Positions 26,654 through 35,730 of a stretch of 64,000 nucleotides of DNA are shown here, piece after piece. Made by a program: the position numbers and the translations under genes. Under the pieces are notes generated by a model that worked only from the letters and a program-made list of their open reading frames with translations, was not told the DNA's origin and ran no database searches. How positions within the stretch are numbered: position 1 is the stretch's first letter; each line of letters opens with the position of its first letter. This DNA is from Spirosoma sordidisoli (GTDB taxonomy: Bacteria; Bacteroidota; Bacteroidia; Cytophagales; Spirosomataceae): NCBI RefSeq assembly GCF_004138325.1, contig NZ_SBLB01000001.1, positions 744,001-808,000 of the forward strand, given 5' to 3'.

Positions 26654-27925
26654 ATGAATACTGACTCAACGCCCCTCCCCGAACGGGTTCGTCCGCGTAC
26701 CCTCGATGACGTGATCGGGCAGCGAAAACTGATAGGCCCGGGCGGAGCCCTGCGCCGGGCGGTAGAGGCCGGCCGCTTACCTTCCATGATCCTCTGGGGG
26801 CCACCCGGCGTCGGCAAAACGACCCTGGCCCTGCTGCTGGCCGAAGCCGTAAAACGACCCTTCATCGCCCTCAGTGCTATCAACTCGGGGGTTAAGGAAA
26901 TTCGTGACGTACTCAGCCGCCCGTCGGGCATGTTCCCGCCGGTGGTGTTTATCGACGAGATTCATCGCTTCAACAAAGGCCAGCAGGACGCGCTGCTCGG
27001 TGCAGTCGAAAAAGGCCAGATTACGCTGATTGGGGCCACCACCGAAAACCCCTCGTTCGAAGTGAACGGGGCGCTGCTATCGCGGTCGCAGGTGTACATC
27101 CTGGAGCCGCTCAGCCGCGACGAACTGATCCAGCTCGTTGACCGGGCCATCGCCCAGGACGCGTTTCTACGGTCCAGACAGATTACCATTGAGTCGTACG
27201 ATGCGCTGCTGCGTTTGTCGGGGGGCGACGGCCGGAAGCTGCTGAACCTGCTCGAACTGGTGGCTTCGGCGCATGTATCGGCCGACCCGCTGGTGCTGAC
27301 CGATGAGGGGGTAACGGCGGTGGCCCAGCAGAATATTGCCCGCTACGACAAATCTGGCGAACAGCATTACGATATCATTTCGGCGTTTATAAAATCGCTG
27401 CGCGGGTCAGACCCCAACGCGGCCCTGTACTGGATGGCCCGTATGATCGTGGCGGGTGAAGATCCGGTTTTTATCGCCCGCCGAATGCTCATCCTGGCCG
27501 CCGAAGATATTGGCAATGCCAATCCAACAGCTCTGATCATGGCGTCGGAAGCGGTACAGGCCATCAAAGCCATTGGTATGCCCGAAGGCCGGATTGTGCT
27601 CAGCCAGGTCGCCGTTTACCTGGCCACATCGCCCAAAAGCAACGCCAGTTATGTAGCCATCGATGCCGCCATTGCCCTGGCCGAGCAGACGGCCCACCTG
27701 CCCGTACCGCTCCACCTGCGCAACGCCCCAACCAACCTCATGAAACAGATTGGCTATGGCAAAGACTATCAATACGCCCACGCCCACGAGGGAAATTTCG
27801 TGCAGCAGAATTTCCTGCCCGACGACCTCCGGGGGCATAAACTGTACGAACCCGGGCACAACGCGCGCGAAGCCGAAATACGGCGAAGTTTGCAGAAATG
27901 GTGGAGCGACTGGTACGGCTATTAG
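26654..27925 (+). CDS. rarA: replication-associated recombination protein A (AAA+ ATPase)
   Basis: 423 residues, RarA/MgsA/WRNIP1 family. Acts at stalled replication forks. Walker A is WGPPGVGKTTLALLLA (about residue 51-60), Walker B is VFIDEIHRFNKGQQD, sensor 1 is LIGATTENPSFEVN; the C-terminal tetramerisation domain holds IARRMLILAAEDIGNANP and NAPTNLMKQIGYGKDYQYAH. All features are normal. Own promoter box, preceded by a strong terminator. Confidence 0.97.
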   Translation: MNTDSTPLPERVRPRTLDDVIGQRKLIGPGGALRRAVEAGRLPSMILWGPPGVGKTTLALLLAEAVKRPFIALSAINSGVKEIRDVLSRPSGMFPPVVFIDEIHRFNKGQQDALLGAVEKGQITLIGATTENPSFEVNGALLSRSQVYILEPLSRDELIQLVDRAIAQDAFLRSRQITIESYDALLRLSGGDGRKLLNLLELVASAHVSADPLVLTDEGVTAVAQQNIARYDKSGEQHYDIISAFIKSLRGSDPNAALYWMARMIVAGEDPVFIARRMLILAAEDIGNANPTALIMASEAVQAIKAIGMPEGRIVLSQVAVYLATSPKSNASYVAIDAAIALAEQTAHLPVPLHLRNAPTNLMKQIGYGKDYQYAHAHEGNFVQQNFLPDDLRGHKLYEPGHNAREAEIRRSLQKWWSDWYGY

Positions 27926-28150
27926 GATCTCCCTACTTTTTTATCAGGGTAGTAAATCAGCTTCTTACGCTTTCTTCCCTTTCGTGGTTTCCCTGTTGAA
28001 CTGAGTATAAATACACATAGTGTTTACCTGTTCACCAGACCACCGGAAACCGACGAGCTGACCAGGTGTGTAAAGCGGGAACGAAGCAGCGAGTAAACAG
28101 CCGGGGCATACCCGATTTTACGAACTCACCCCAAACCGGAGACTGTATTC
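27926..28150. other. intergenic region upstream of the PUL sigma factor
   Basis: 225 bp with no credible gene. It must carry the promoter of the ECF sigma/FecR pair, but no full TAnnTTTG match was found on the plus strand. Confidence 0.4.
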
Positions 28151-28717
28151 GTGAAAGACGTAGCTGACGACGTAAAAGAATGGCTTGTTCGGATTGCCCG
28201 GCACGATGACCACCGGGCCTTCCGGCTGCTGTTTGAGCTATTCTATCCCGAGCTGATCCGGTTTGCCCTGTTTTACGTCAAGGTTCGCGAAACGGCCGAG
28301 GAGATCGTGCAGGATGTCTTTCTGAAAATATGGCAGATTCGGGCTACGATCCTGGTTATACTCAACTTCCGGGCCTACCTGTTTTCGGCAACGCGCAATC
28401 ATTGCCTGAACTACCTCCAGCGAAAAGGGAATCCGGCATTTACGTCTGTCGACGGCACAGCGGTAGCCGATACGGTTGGTACTGACGATAATCCGCAACA
28501 GGCGCTCGAGCTGGTCGATATGCAGCGTACCATTCAGGCCGCTGTAGATGCGCTGCCGCCCCAGTGCCATCTGATTTTTCAACTCGTAAAAGAACAGGGC
28601 TTTTCGTACAGGGAAGTTGCTGATTTACTGGCCATTTCGCCCCGAACCGTCGAAACTCAGATCAGCATCGCCCTCCGTAAAATAGCCGCTGCTCTGGGTC
28701 CGCTATTGGAATCGTAA
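28151..28717 (+). CDS. ECF sigma factor of the FecI/PUL type
   Basis: 188 residues from a GTG start (no ATG is available for the next 100 codons). Region 2 is FRLLFELFYPELIRFALFYVK followed by AEEIVQDVFLKIW; region 4 is LPPQCHLIFQLVKEQGFSYREVADLL with the helix-turn-helix ISPRTVETQISIALRKI. It precedes a FecR-type anti-sigma factor and a SusC with an STN domain, the classic three-part surface signalling system: substrate at SusC frees this sigma factor to transcribe the locus. Confidence 0.9.
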   Translation: MKDVADDVKEWLVRIARHDDHRAFRLLFELFYPELIRFALFYVKVRETAEEIVQDVFLKIWQIRATILVILNFRAYLFSATRNHCLNYLQRKGNPAFTSVDGTAVADTVGTDDNPQQALELVDMQRTIQAAVDALPPQCHLIFQLVKEQGFSYREVADLLAISPRTVETQISIALRKIAAALGPLLES

Positions 28718-28796
28718 AAAAAAATCTAAAAATTTTCACGCGTCCTTTACGGGATCGGTCAGCAAACACTGTCATTGCTTTTGAAACCCGAAAGCA

Positions 28797-29858
28797 ATGC
28801 ACGACTCTATTGACTGGACCCTGGTAGGCAGAGTATTTGCCAACGAAGCTACGGACGAGGAACGCCAGCAGCTGGCGCGCTGGCTGGCGGCCCATCCCGA
28901 GCAGCAGCCTGTCATCCATCAGCTGTACCAATTCTGGCAGACACCCAGCGCCACGCCATCCGCCGATCGGACGGAGGTAGCGGCCGCTTATGAGCGGCTA
29001 CAGCAACGGATCGAGGCCGAAGAAGCCCTGTCGGCTCAACGCGTTCGGCCGCTCTGGCCCTCGAGATCGTGGCTGAGCTGGGCTGCGGCTGCGGCTGTCA
29101 TACTCCTGCTCGGCTTTCTGGGCTGGACCCGGCTGACCAACCCCGCCAGCACTACGGCGCTGCTCGAGCAGGCCAATCCCAAAGGCACCCGATCGCAGAT
29201 CCGGCTGGCCGACGGAACAACGGTATGGCTCAACGCCGACAGCCACCTGCGCTATCCGAAATCGTTTACCGGCAACTTGCGCGAGGTATCGCTGGAAGGG
29301 GAAGCGTTTTTCAGGGTAGCCCATAATCCAAACCAGCCTTTCGTGGTCCGGCTCGCTACAGGGTCGGTGCGAGTACTGGGCACCTCGTTCAACATCCGGG
29401 CCTACCCGGGCGATAGTACGGTCGAGACGTCGGTAGTAACGGGGCGGGTGGCGTTTGTACCCAACAAACCCGTTCGTCGTCCCCGGACCAGCCCCGGCGC
29501 TGCCCCACCGACACCGGACACGCTCTTCCTGACCCCCAACCTGAAAGCCATTCAGTCCCTAACGCGGCAGTCGGTGGCAACCCAGCCAACGGTAGCCACG
29601 AACCAGATCGCCTGGACCGAATCAAAACTTGTCTTCCGAAACACGCCAATGGGTGAGGTAGCCAAAACGCTCGAACGCTGGTACGGCACCCCAGTAACCC
29701 TCGAACGAGAGTCGCTGCGACAGTGTCCGCTGACGGGCACGTTCCAGAACCAGAGCCTTCAGGAAGTCATGACCCTGATTTCGATGACCAACCGGTTTCA
29801 GTATGAATTGACACCGTCGCAGGTAACCATCAAAGGCCCCGGCTGCGATAGTGAATAA
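28797..29858 (+). CDS. FecR-family anti-sigma factor
   Basis: 353 residues. Cytoplasmic N-terminus (about 1-85) that would hold the sigma factor, one membrane segment (WAAAAAVILLLGFLGW, about 90-108), then the periplasmic FecR domain (SQIRLADGTTVWLNADSHL, VSLEGEAFFRVAHNPNQPF) and a C-terminal DUF4974-type domain (ERWYGTPVTLERESL, LTGTFQNQSLQEVM). It receives the signal from the STN domain of the neighbouring SusC. A Pro/Thr-rich insert lies at about residues 225-245. It overlaps the upstream extension of the susC frame but not its ATG. Confidence 0.92.
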   Translation: MHDSIDWTLVGRVFANEATDEERQQLARWLAAHPEQQPVIHQLYQFWQTPSATPSADRTEVAAAYERLQQRIEAEEALSAQRVRPLWPSRSWLSWAAAAAVILLLGFLGWTRLTNPASTTALLEQANPKGTRSQIRLADGTTVWLNADSHLRYPKSFTGNLREVSLEGEAFFRVAHNPNQPFVVRLATGSVRVLGTSFNIRAYPGDSTVETSVVTGRVAFVPNKPVRRPRTSPGAAPPTPDTLFLTPNLKAIQSLTRQSVATQPTVATNQIAWTESKLVFRNTPMGEVAKTLERWYGTPVTLERESLRQCPLTGTFQNQSLQEVMTLISMTNRFQYELTPSQVTIKGPGCDSE

Positions 29859-29898
29859 TCCACCGCCCCCATTCCTGTTCCTTAAAACCATCCAATCA

Positions 29899-32800
29899 AT
29901 GAAAAACCTCTCTACCCGCTGCCTCTTACTGGTTTCGCTGGGCATTGGGCCGACCCTATTGGCGCAGGATGTAGCCAGTACCAGTGCCGTCATGTCGCAG
30001 AAGCGACCCGCCGACGCCACCACGGTAACGGTAGCCTCGGAAGGCCGAACCCTCGACCTGATTTTACGCGATCTCGAGCAGCAGACCGCCTACACCTTTG
30101 TGTACAGCAATGAACTCTTCCGGCAGCTCAGGCCCTCCCTTGTGGCGGTTCGGCAGCCACTACATGCCGTGCTGACGTCGCTGCTGAGCCCGTTGCGCGT
30201 TGCCTACCAGATTGTTGGCCATCAGATCATTCTTTCCAATGCCGACCGGGTGATTAGCGGTCAGGTAACCGATGCCAAAACCGGCGAAGGGCTACCCGGC
30301 GTAAACGTCACCATCAAAGGCACAAACCGGGGTACGACAACCGACAGCCAGGGCAATTATCGACTCAGCCTGCCCGAGCAGTCGGTCACCCTTGTCTTCA
30401 GCTATGTCGGGTATGCCCCGCAGGAAGTAGCGGCCGGCCGCCAGACAAACCTGGCCGTGCAGTTGGTGGCCGACGAGCGATCGCTGAATGAAGTGCAGGT
30501 GGTGGCTTTCGGTGAGCAACGCACCCGCGACCTGACCGGCTCTTTTGCATCGGTCAAGGCCGCCGACATCCGGCTGAGTACCGCCGTCAGCCCCGACGTA
30601 GCCCTGCAGGGCCGCACCCCGGGCGTACAGATCACGCAGGCCGGCGGAACGCCCGGCGGAGCGGTACGCATCAATGTTCGGGGGGTAGCCTCGATCAACT
30701 CCAACTCGCAGCCGCTGATTGTGGTAGACGGTGTACCCATTCTGACCGGTGCCTTCGGGGCCGGGGGGGTAGCCATGAACCCCTTATCCGAGATCAACCC
30801 GGACGACATCGAGAGTATGGAAATTCTGAAAGATGCGTCGGCGTCGGTGCTGTTCGGGTCCAGAGCCGCCAATGGTGTCCTGCTGATTACCACCAAAAAA
30901 GGAAAGAAAGGAAAGCCGCGGTTCGATATCAGCTATCAGGAAGGCGTCAACACGGCGACCAACCGCATCGACCTGGTCGATAACGGAGCCGACCACCTGA
31001 ATATTCTGAAACGGTCGGCCCGCAACAACGTGCGGGCCGGGCTCAACCCCCAATCGACCAACCTGGTCAGCCTGCTGCCCACGGGGATTCTGCGCGGCAC
31101 CCTGGCTCCGGCCCTGGACCCGCGGCTGGTCGACTCGACTACGCTTTACAACACGCAAACCAACTGGCTGGATCAGGTACTGCGCCAGGGGCGATTCAGG
31201 CAGGCTACGCTGGGGGTAAGCGCCGGCACCAACAAGCTGTCGGCCTACGTGAGCGGTTCGTACCGGGGTGAAGACGGCATCCTGGTTGGGCAGTCGTTTC
31301 AGCGGGTCAGCGGCCGGGCTAACATCACCTACACACCCGCCCGGTTCCTGTCGATGGGCGTCAACCTGTCGGCCAATGGTATCGAGACCAACAACGTCCC
31401 CATCAACAACTCGTTCCGGTATGCGCTGGGCGGAGCGTTGCCAGCCTACCCGGTGCAACTGCCCGACGGCTCGTTCTTCAACGGGATTGCCAACGGTACC
31501 AACAACACCATCAGCCTGGGCACCAACCCCGTCTTTTTCCGCAACAACTACACGGATGTAGCCAGAACGTTTCGCAGTACCAACACCGGTTTCCTGGACA
31601 TCAAACCCCTGCCCGGCCTGAGCATCCGGACCGAAGCCGGCTATGACTACCAGCGTACCCGTGCCGATGTTCTTCAGAACCAGACCCTGTATCCAACGGG
31701 GATTGTGGGTGCCGAACGGGGTGGAAACGGCCGCGCCGAAAACCGCGTCATTGCCAACCGAACGTTCAACCTGAATAACCTTGTCAGCTACACCCGTGTA
31801 CTGGGCAAAGAGCACCGGCTCACGGTTCTGGCCGGTAACAACCTGCAAAGCACCCGCTCCGACAATGCCACCTACATTACGGAGAACGTGCCGGAGGGAG
31901 CGATACGGGGGCTGGATACGGCCCGCTCGGTCGTATACGACAACGAAATCTCGTTCCGCTTCGTCTCCTACTTCGGCCGCCTGAACTACGCCTTTCGCGA
32001 CCGGTATCTGGTCGAGGTCAGCGCCCGAACCGATGGGTCGAGCCGCTTCGGACCGGGTAATCGATGGGCCACTTTCCCCGGCGCTTCGGTAGGCTGGATC
32101 ATCAGCGACGAGGAGTTTTTACGGAACGCATCGGTCATCAACTTCCTGAAACTCCGCGCCAGCTACGGGCTGACGGGCAATGCCGAAATCGGTAATTTCT
32201 CGTGGCAAAAGGTCTTCACCTACGTCGGCTACAACGCGGCTATTTACGGCGGGGTGCAGGGTGGGCAGTTCACCAGCCCCGGCAACCGCTCCCTGGGCTG
32301 GGAGTCGACCCGTCAGCTGGACCTCGGTGCTGACTTCCGGATTCTGGGCAATCGCCTGACCGGTACGATCGACTATTACAACAAAATATCGGATGGGCTG
32401 CTCCTCGATTATTCGCTCGGGCCACTGGCTGGCACCATCAACAACGTCATGACCATCAACCTCGGCTCGGTCCGGAACCGGGGCGTTGAGTTCAGCATCA
32501 GCTCGCGCAACATCGAACGGAAAAACTTCCGCTGGTCGACCGACTTCAACATTGCCCGCAACGAGAACCGGGTGTTGAGCACCTACGACGCGCCTTTCCT
32601 GAACTTCCCCTCGCAGCTGGTAAACGGCCCCAACATTGCCACCCCGGGTTATCCGCTGGGCAACTACTATATGGCCCAGTTTGCGGGTTTCGACCCCGTA
32701 ACGGGCAACGAGCTATTCTACGAACGCGATCGGTCGGTCTTTGCCAATACGGGCCAGACCGTTCGGACGGGTAACCTCTGGGACGGCACGATCAACAACC

Positions 32801-33372
32801 AGGCAGGGGTCAACCAGTTCATTCTCGAGAACCGTACGCCCTACCCGACGTTCTTTGGCGGCCTGACCAACACGGTACAGATCGGGCAGTTCGACCTGAG
32901 TGCGTTGATCTATTTTCAGGTTGGCAACTGGATTTATGATCAGGGCGAACGCGCCCAGAGCTACCCGTTCACGGGTCAGGTGCTGCGCCAGACGATTCCG
33001 GGCATCGGCAATGTACAGCAGGCCATTCGTCAGGGCGACAATACCGCGCTGGACCGCCTGCAGTGGGCGTCGAACATGCGGGGGGCCGAATCGACCCGGT
33101 TCCTGCACAACGGCTCCTTCGGGCGACTCAAGAACGTACAGATCGGCTATAGTCTCTCTCCCGAAACCGCCCGTAAACTGAAGCTTCGCAGCCTCCGGGT
33201 TACGCTGACGGGCCAGAACCTGTTTACCGTCACCAAATTCCCGGGCTGGGACCCCGAAGTATTCCGGAACGGTGGGGCCGACGGGGCCAATGCCAACCTC
33301 TCCCCCGGCCTGACCAGCAACGATTTACCGCAGGTAAAAACCTATCAGATCGGACTTAACGTCGGTTTCTAA
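29899..33372 (+). CDS. SusC/RagA-type TonB-linked outer membrane transporter with STN domain
   Basis: 1157 residues from the ATG at 29899 (the frame is open from GTG 29851, which overlaps fecR). Signal peptide ending at LLAQD. Domains in order: STN signalling domain (about 45-112, LDLILRDLEQQTAYTFVY), carboxypeptidase-like beta domain (about 117-205, GQVTDAKTGEGLPGVNVTI), plug (about 210-325, with IRGV-type RINVRGVASINS and MEILKDASASVLFGSRAANG), and a 22-strand barrel ending in an aromatic residue. It imports oligosaccharides with the SusD lid that follows. The STN domain marks it as a transducer to the FecR protein upstream. Confidence 0.95.
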   Translation: MKNLSTRCLLLVSLGIGPTLLAQDVASTSAVMSQKRPADATTVTVASEGRTLDLILRDLEQQTAYTFVYSNELFRQLRPSLVAVRQPLHAVLTSLLSPLRVAYQIVGHQIILSNADRVISGQVTDAKTGEGLPGVNVTIKGTNRGTTTDSQGNYRLSLPEQSVTLVFSYVGYAPQEVAAGRQTNLAVQLVADERSLNEVQVVAFGEQRTRDLTGSFASVKAADIRLSTAVSPDVALQGRTPGVQITQAGGTPGGAVRINVRGVASINSNSQPLIVVDGVPILTGAFGAGGVAMNPLSEINPDDIESMEILKDASASVLFGSRAANGVLLITTKKGKKGKPRFDISYQEGVNTATNRIDLVDNGADHLNILKRSARNNVRAGLNPQSTNLVSLLPTGILRGTLAPALDPRLVDSTTLYNTQTNWLDQVLRQGRFRQATLGVSAGTNKLSAYVSGSYRGEDGILVGQSFQRVSGRANITYTPARFLSMGVNLSANGIETNNVPINNSFRYALGGALPAYPVQLPDGSFFNGIANGTNNTISLGTNPVFFRNNYTDVARTFRSTNTGFLDIKPLPGLSIRTEAGYDYQRTRADVLQNQTLYPTGIVGAERGGNGRAENRVIANRTFNLNNLVSYTRVLGKEHRLTVLAGNNLQSTRSDNATYITENVPEGAIRGLDTARSVVYDNEISFRFVSYFGRLNYAFRDRYLVEVSARTDGSSRFGPGNRWATFPGASVGWIISDEEFLRNASVINFLKLRASYGLTGNAEIGNFSWQKVFTYVGYNAAIYGGVQGGQFTSPGNRSLGWESTRQLDLGADFRILGNRLTGTIDYYNKISDGLLLDYSLGPLAGTINNVMTINLGSVRNRGVEFSISSRNIERKNFRWSTDFNIARNENRVLSTYDAPFLNFPSQLVNGPNIATPGYPLGNYYMAQFAGFDPVTGNELFYERDRSVFANTGQTVRTGNLWDGTINNQAGVNQFILENRTPYPTFFGGLTNTVQIGQFDLSALIYFQVGNWIYDQGERAQSYPFTGQVLRQTIPGIGNVQQAIRQGDNTALDRLQWASNMRGAESTRFLHNGSFGRLKNVQIGYSLSPETARKLKLRSLRVTLTGQNLFTVTKFPGWDPEVFRNGGADGANANLSPGLTSNDLPQVKTYQIGLNVGF

Positions 33373-33391
33373 CCCACTGAACGCTACCACT

Positions 33392-35020
33392 ATGAAATAT
33401 ATACTCTCCCTATTTGTCCTGTTGGCGCTGGCTGGCTGCGAAAAGTACCTGGATGAGGTCTCTTCCAAACAACTGATTCAGGCGCAGAATGTCAGAACGG
33501 TTCAGGAGCTGGATATTCTGATGACCGGCGCCTATGCCGGTATTGCCCGCAACGTCGCTTTTGGCGGAAACGCGCTGATCATTGGCGAAACCTTTGCCGA
33601 TCTGGTGACGGTGAATAATACCAACTACCGCACCAGTCCCGGCCGGTCGTCGCGGGTCTATACCTGGACCCACCGCGAAGAAGATTACGGGTTTCAGGCC
33701 GAATTTCTACAGTGGAGTACGTTTGGGCTCAACAACGCCAACAACGTGCTGGAGATTTTGCGGAGCGGTCAGGTACAGACTCCCAACGAGATCAACCCCC
33801 GGCTCGATATTACCCAGCAACGCAACCGGCTCGAGGGAGAAGCGCGCTTCATCCGGGCCATGTGCGTATTCGAGCAGATGCGGCTGATTGCGTATCCCTG
33901 GGGTTACACGCCCGACAACAGCCACCCCGGCCCCATTGCGTCGTACCGGTCGCTGTCAGAATTTGGCGACTTGTCGTTTCCCCGGCTCAGTGTGAAGGCG
34001 GGTTACGACTCCGTACTGACGGACCTGCGACTGGCCGAGCGGCTGCTTCCGGATAGCTACGACCCGGCCCGCCACCTGCCCGACTACCAGCCCCGCGCCA
34101 ATAAACATGCTGCTCAGGCGCTGCTGGCGCGCGTCTATTTTCAGCAGGACAACGTAGACAGCTGCCTGGCCGTTTGCAACCGGCTCCTGGGTTCAGGCAC
34201 GAATTACCGGTTTCCGCTCATAGCCGGCAATCAGATGCTGACCAGTCTTTTTCAGCGTACGGGCATCACCCCAACGACCAATGCCGCCAGCCGCGACGAA
34301 GTTATTTTTGAGCTGGTCAACGTGGCAGGTCGTAACGTACAAACCACTAACAGCGCCCCCATCCGAACCCATTACGTACTGCAATCGCCCTATACGACGG
34401 CGCAGCTGGCCAACGTCAACACGCTCACCAGCGGGCCTAACCTGCGCCTGAGTCAGCGATTCAAAACCCTGGCCAGCTTTGACCGAACCCGCGACCTGCG
34501 CTACCGAACCCTGATCGACACGAGTCAGGCCAGCACTCCGGCTACCCTCTGGAATAGCCCCAGCCGCCTGTGGTTTCCGCGAAAGTGGGGCGTTCAGGGG
34601 ACCACCAACCTGGGTGCGGCTCAGGGGGTTAACACAAATGTAGTTCTTTACCGGTCGGCTGAGTTTATCCTGATGCGGGCCGAGATGAATGCGCGCAAAG
34701 GCAATACCGCAGCCGCACTGGCCGACCTGAACGCCATCCGGGTACGGGCCGGACTACCCGCCCTGGCTACCGCCCCAACCGATCTGCTGGCCGACATCCG
34801 GACGGAGATGGTACGCGAGCTCTTCGCCGAAGGCCAGCGGATTCATGACCTCAAGCGCCGGAAAGAATCCGTCGATCCGGCCGACCGAACCCTTTCGCCC
34901 GGCTCGGTCGACTGTACCGTAGCCGGCTGTCAGCCCGTTCCGTGGAACAGCCGCTTCACCGTATTCGTGGTGCCCCAGACCGTGCTGGACCGGAACCCGC
35001 TGATGGTACAAAATGACTAA
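33392..35020 (+). CDS. SusD/RagB-type surface glycan-binding lipoprotein
   Basis: 542 residues, lipobox LAGCEKYLDEV at the N-terminus, typical for SusD. The TPR-like helical core includes ANKHAAQALLARVYFQQDN (about 225-245), and the C-terminal family block AALADLNAIRVRAGLPAL with MVRELFAEGQRIHDLKRR. It forms the lid over the SusC transporter, whose gene ends 19 bp upstream. Bound sugar cannot be read from sequence, but the enzymes that follow suggest a fucosylated galactoside. Confidence 0.95.
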   Translation: MKYILSLFVLLALAGCEKYLDEVSSKQLIQAQNVRTVQELDILMTGAYAGIARNVAFGGNALIIGETFADLVTVNNTNYRTSPGRSSRVYTWTHREEDYGFQAEFLQWSTFGLNNANNVLEILRSGQVQTPNEINPRLDITQQRNRLEGEARFIRAMCVFEQMRLIAYPWGYTPDNSHPGPIASYRSLSEFGDLSFPRLSVKAGYDSVLTDLRLAERLLPDSYDPARHLPDYQPRANKHAAQALLARVYFQQDNVDSCLAVCNRLLGSGTNYRFPLIAGNQMLTSLFQRTGITPTTNAASRDEVIFELVNVAGRNVQTTNSAPIRTHYVLQSPYTTAQLANVNTLTSGPNLRLSQRFKTLASFDRTRDLRYRTLIDTSQASTPATLWNSPSRLWFPRKWGVQGTTNLGAAQGVNTNVVLYRSAEFILMRAEMNARKGNTAAALADLNAIRVRAGLPALATAPTDLLADIRTEMVRELFAEGQRIHDLKRRKESVDPADRTLSPGSVDCTVAGCQPVPWNSRFTVFVVPQTVLDRNPLMVQND

Positions 35021-35043
35021 ACGAACTTAACCCGGTACTCTTC

Positions 35044-35715
35044 ATGAAAGCACTGCTTCTCTTGCTGACGATCGCAACGCTGGCGGCCTGCCAGGACGAT
35101 GCCTTACCCGCCCTCAGTTCGGGCGACGATGCCCTTAAAACACAGCTACGCGGGGTCTGGCTGCCCAATCAGCTCCAGATCAAATACCAGGTTGGACTCA
35201 TTCCGAACCAGCGCGACACGACTATCACCATAACCCCCGCTACGGCTCCGCTGCTGGTAGCGACCCGGCCCAATGTGATTATGCCGTTTACCGACACCCT
35301 GTACATCGGCACCGTAGCAGCGGCCCGCATCGACACGTTCTTTACCCGCAACCGAGGCCTTCGCCAGCAGGGTAATTTCTTCCTGACCACGGGAGCCGAC
35401 AACGGGGCCGGGGTACTGCGCGTGGCCCGACCAACGTACACGCGTGGAACCCTGACCCGCTGGAATTATGATTTCGTTTTCCACGGAACGGTGCTGCCCA
35501 ACGCCCAGAACCAACCCGCCTACAGCTATACCAGCTATCCCAACTATCCGCTTACCATTCGTGAAGTAAGCGGCAACCGGCTGGTCATTAGCTTCCAGAC
35601 AACGGGAAACATCAATAATCTGCCGCAGGTAGCCATTACCCCGGCCAGCCAGAACCTCAATACAACCTGGGCGGGTCGAGTGGGCCTGATTACCGCAACC
35701 TTCACCAAACAATAG
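35044..35715 (+). CDS. PUL surface lipoprotein of unknown function
   Basis: 223 residues with lipobox LAACQDD. The mature protein is beta-rich and Thr/Asn-rich (PNVIMPFTDTLYIG, YSYTSYPNYPLTIRE). I do not recognise the family. Position three after SusC/SusD is where SusE/SusF-like extra glycan-binding lipoproteins usually sit, so surface capture of the glycan is a reasonable guess. 23 bp after susD, 15 bp before the GH42-like gene. Confidence 0.65.
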   Translation: MKALLLLLTIATLAACQDDALPALSSGDDALKTQLRGVWLPNQLQIKYQVGLIPNQRDTTITITPATAPLLVATRPNVIMPFTDTLYIGTVAAARIDTFFTRNRGLRQQGNFFLTTGADNGAGVLRVARPTYTRGTLTRWNYDFVFHGTVLPNAQNQPAYSYTSYPNYPLTIREVSGNRLVISFQTTGNINNLPQVAITPASQNLNTTWAGRVGLITATFTKQ

Positions 35716-35730
35716 CCCGGCGTTTTCTGC

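Noticed and set aside
30784..31848. 354-codon open frame antisense to susC
   Set aside because: The plus strand encodes a textbook SusC; the minus-strand frame is a by-product of GC-rich codon use and shows no domain.
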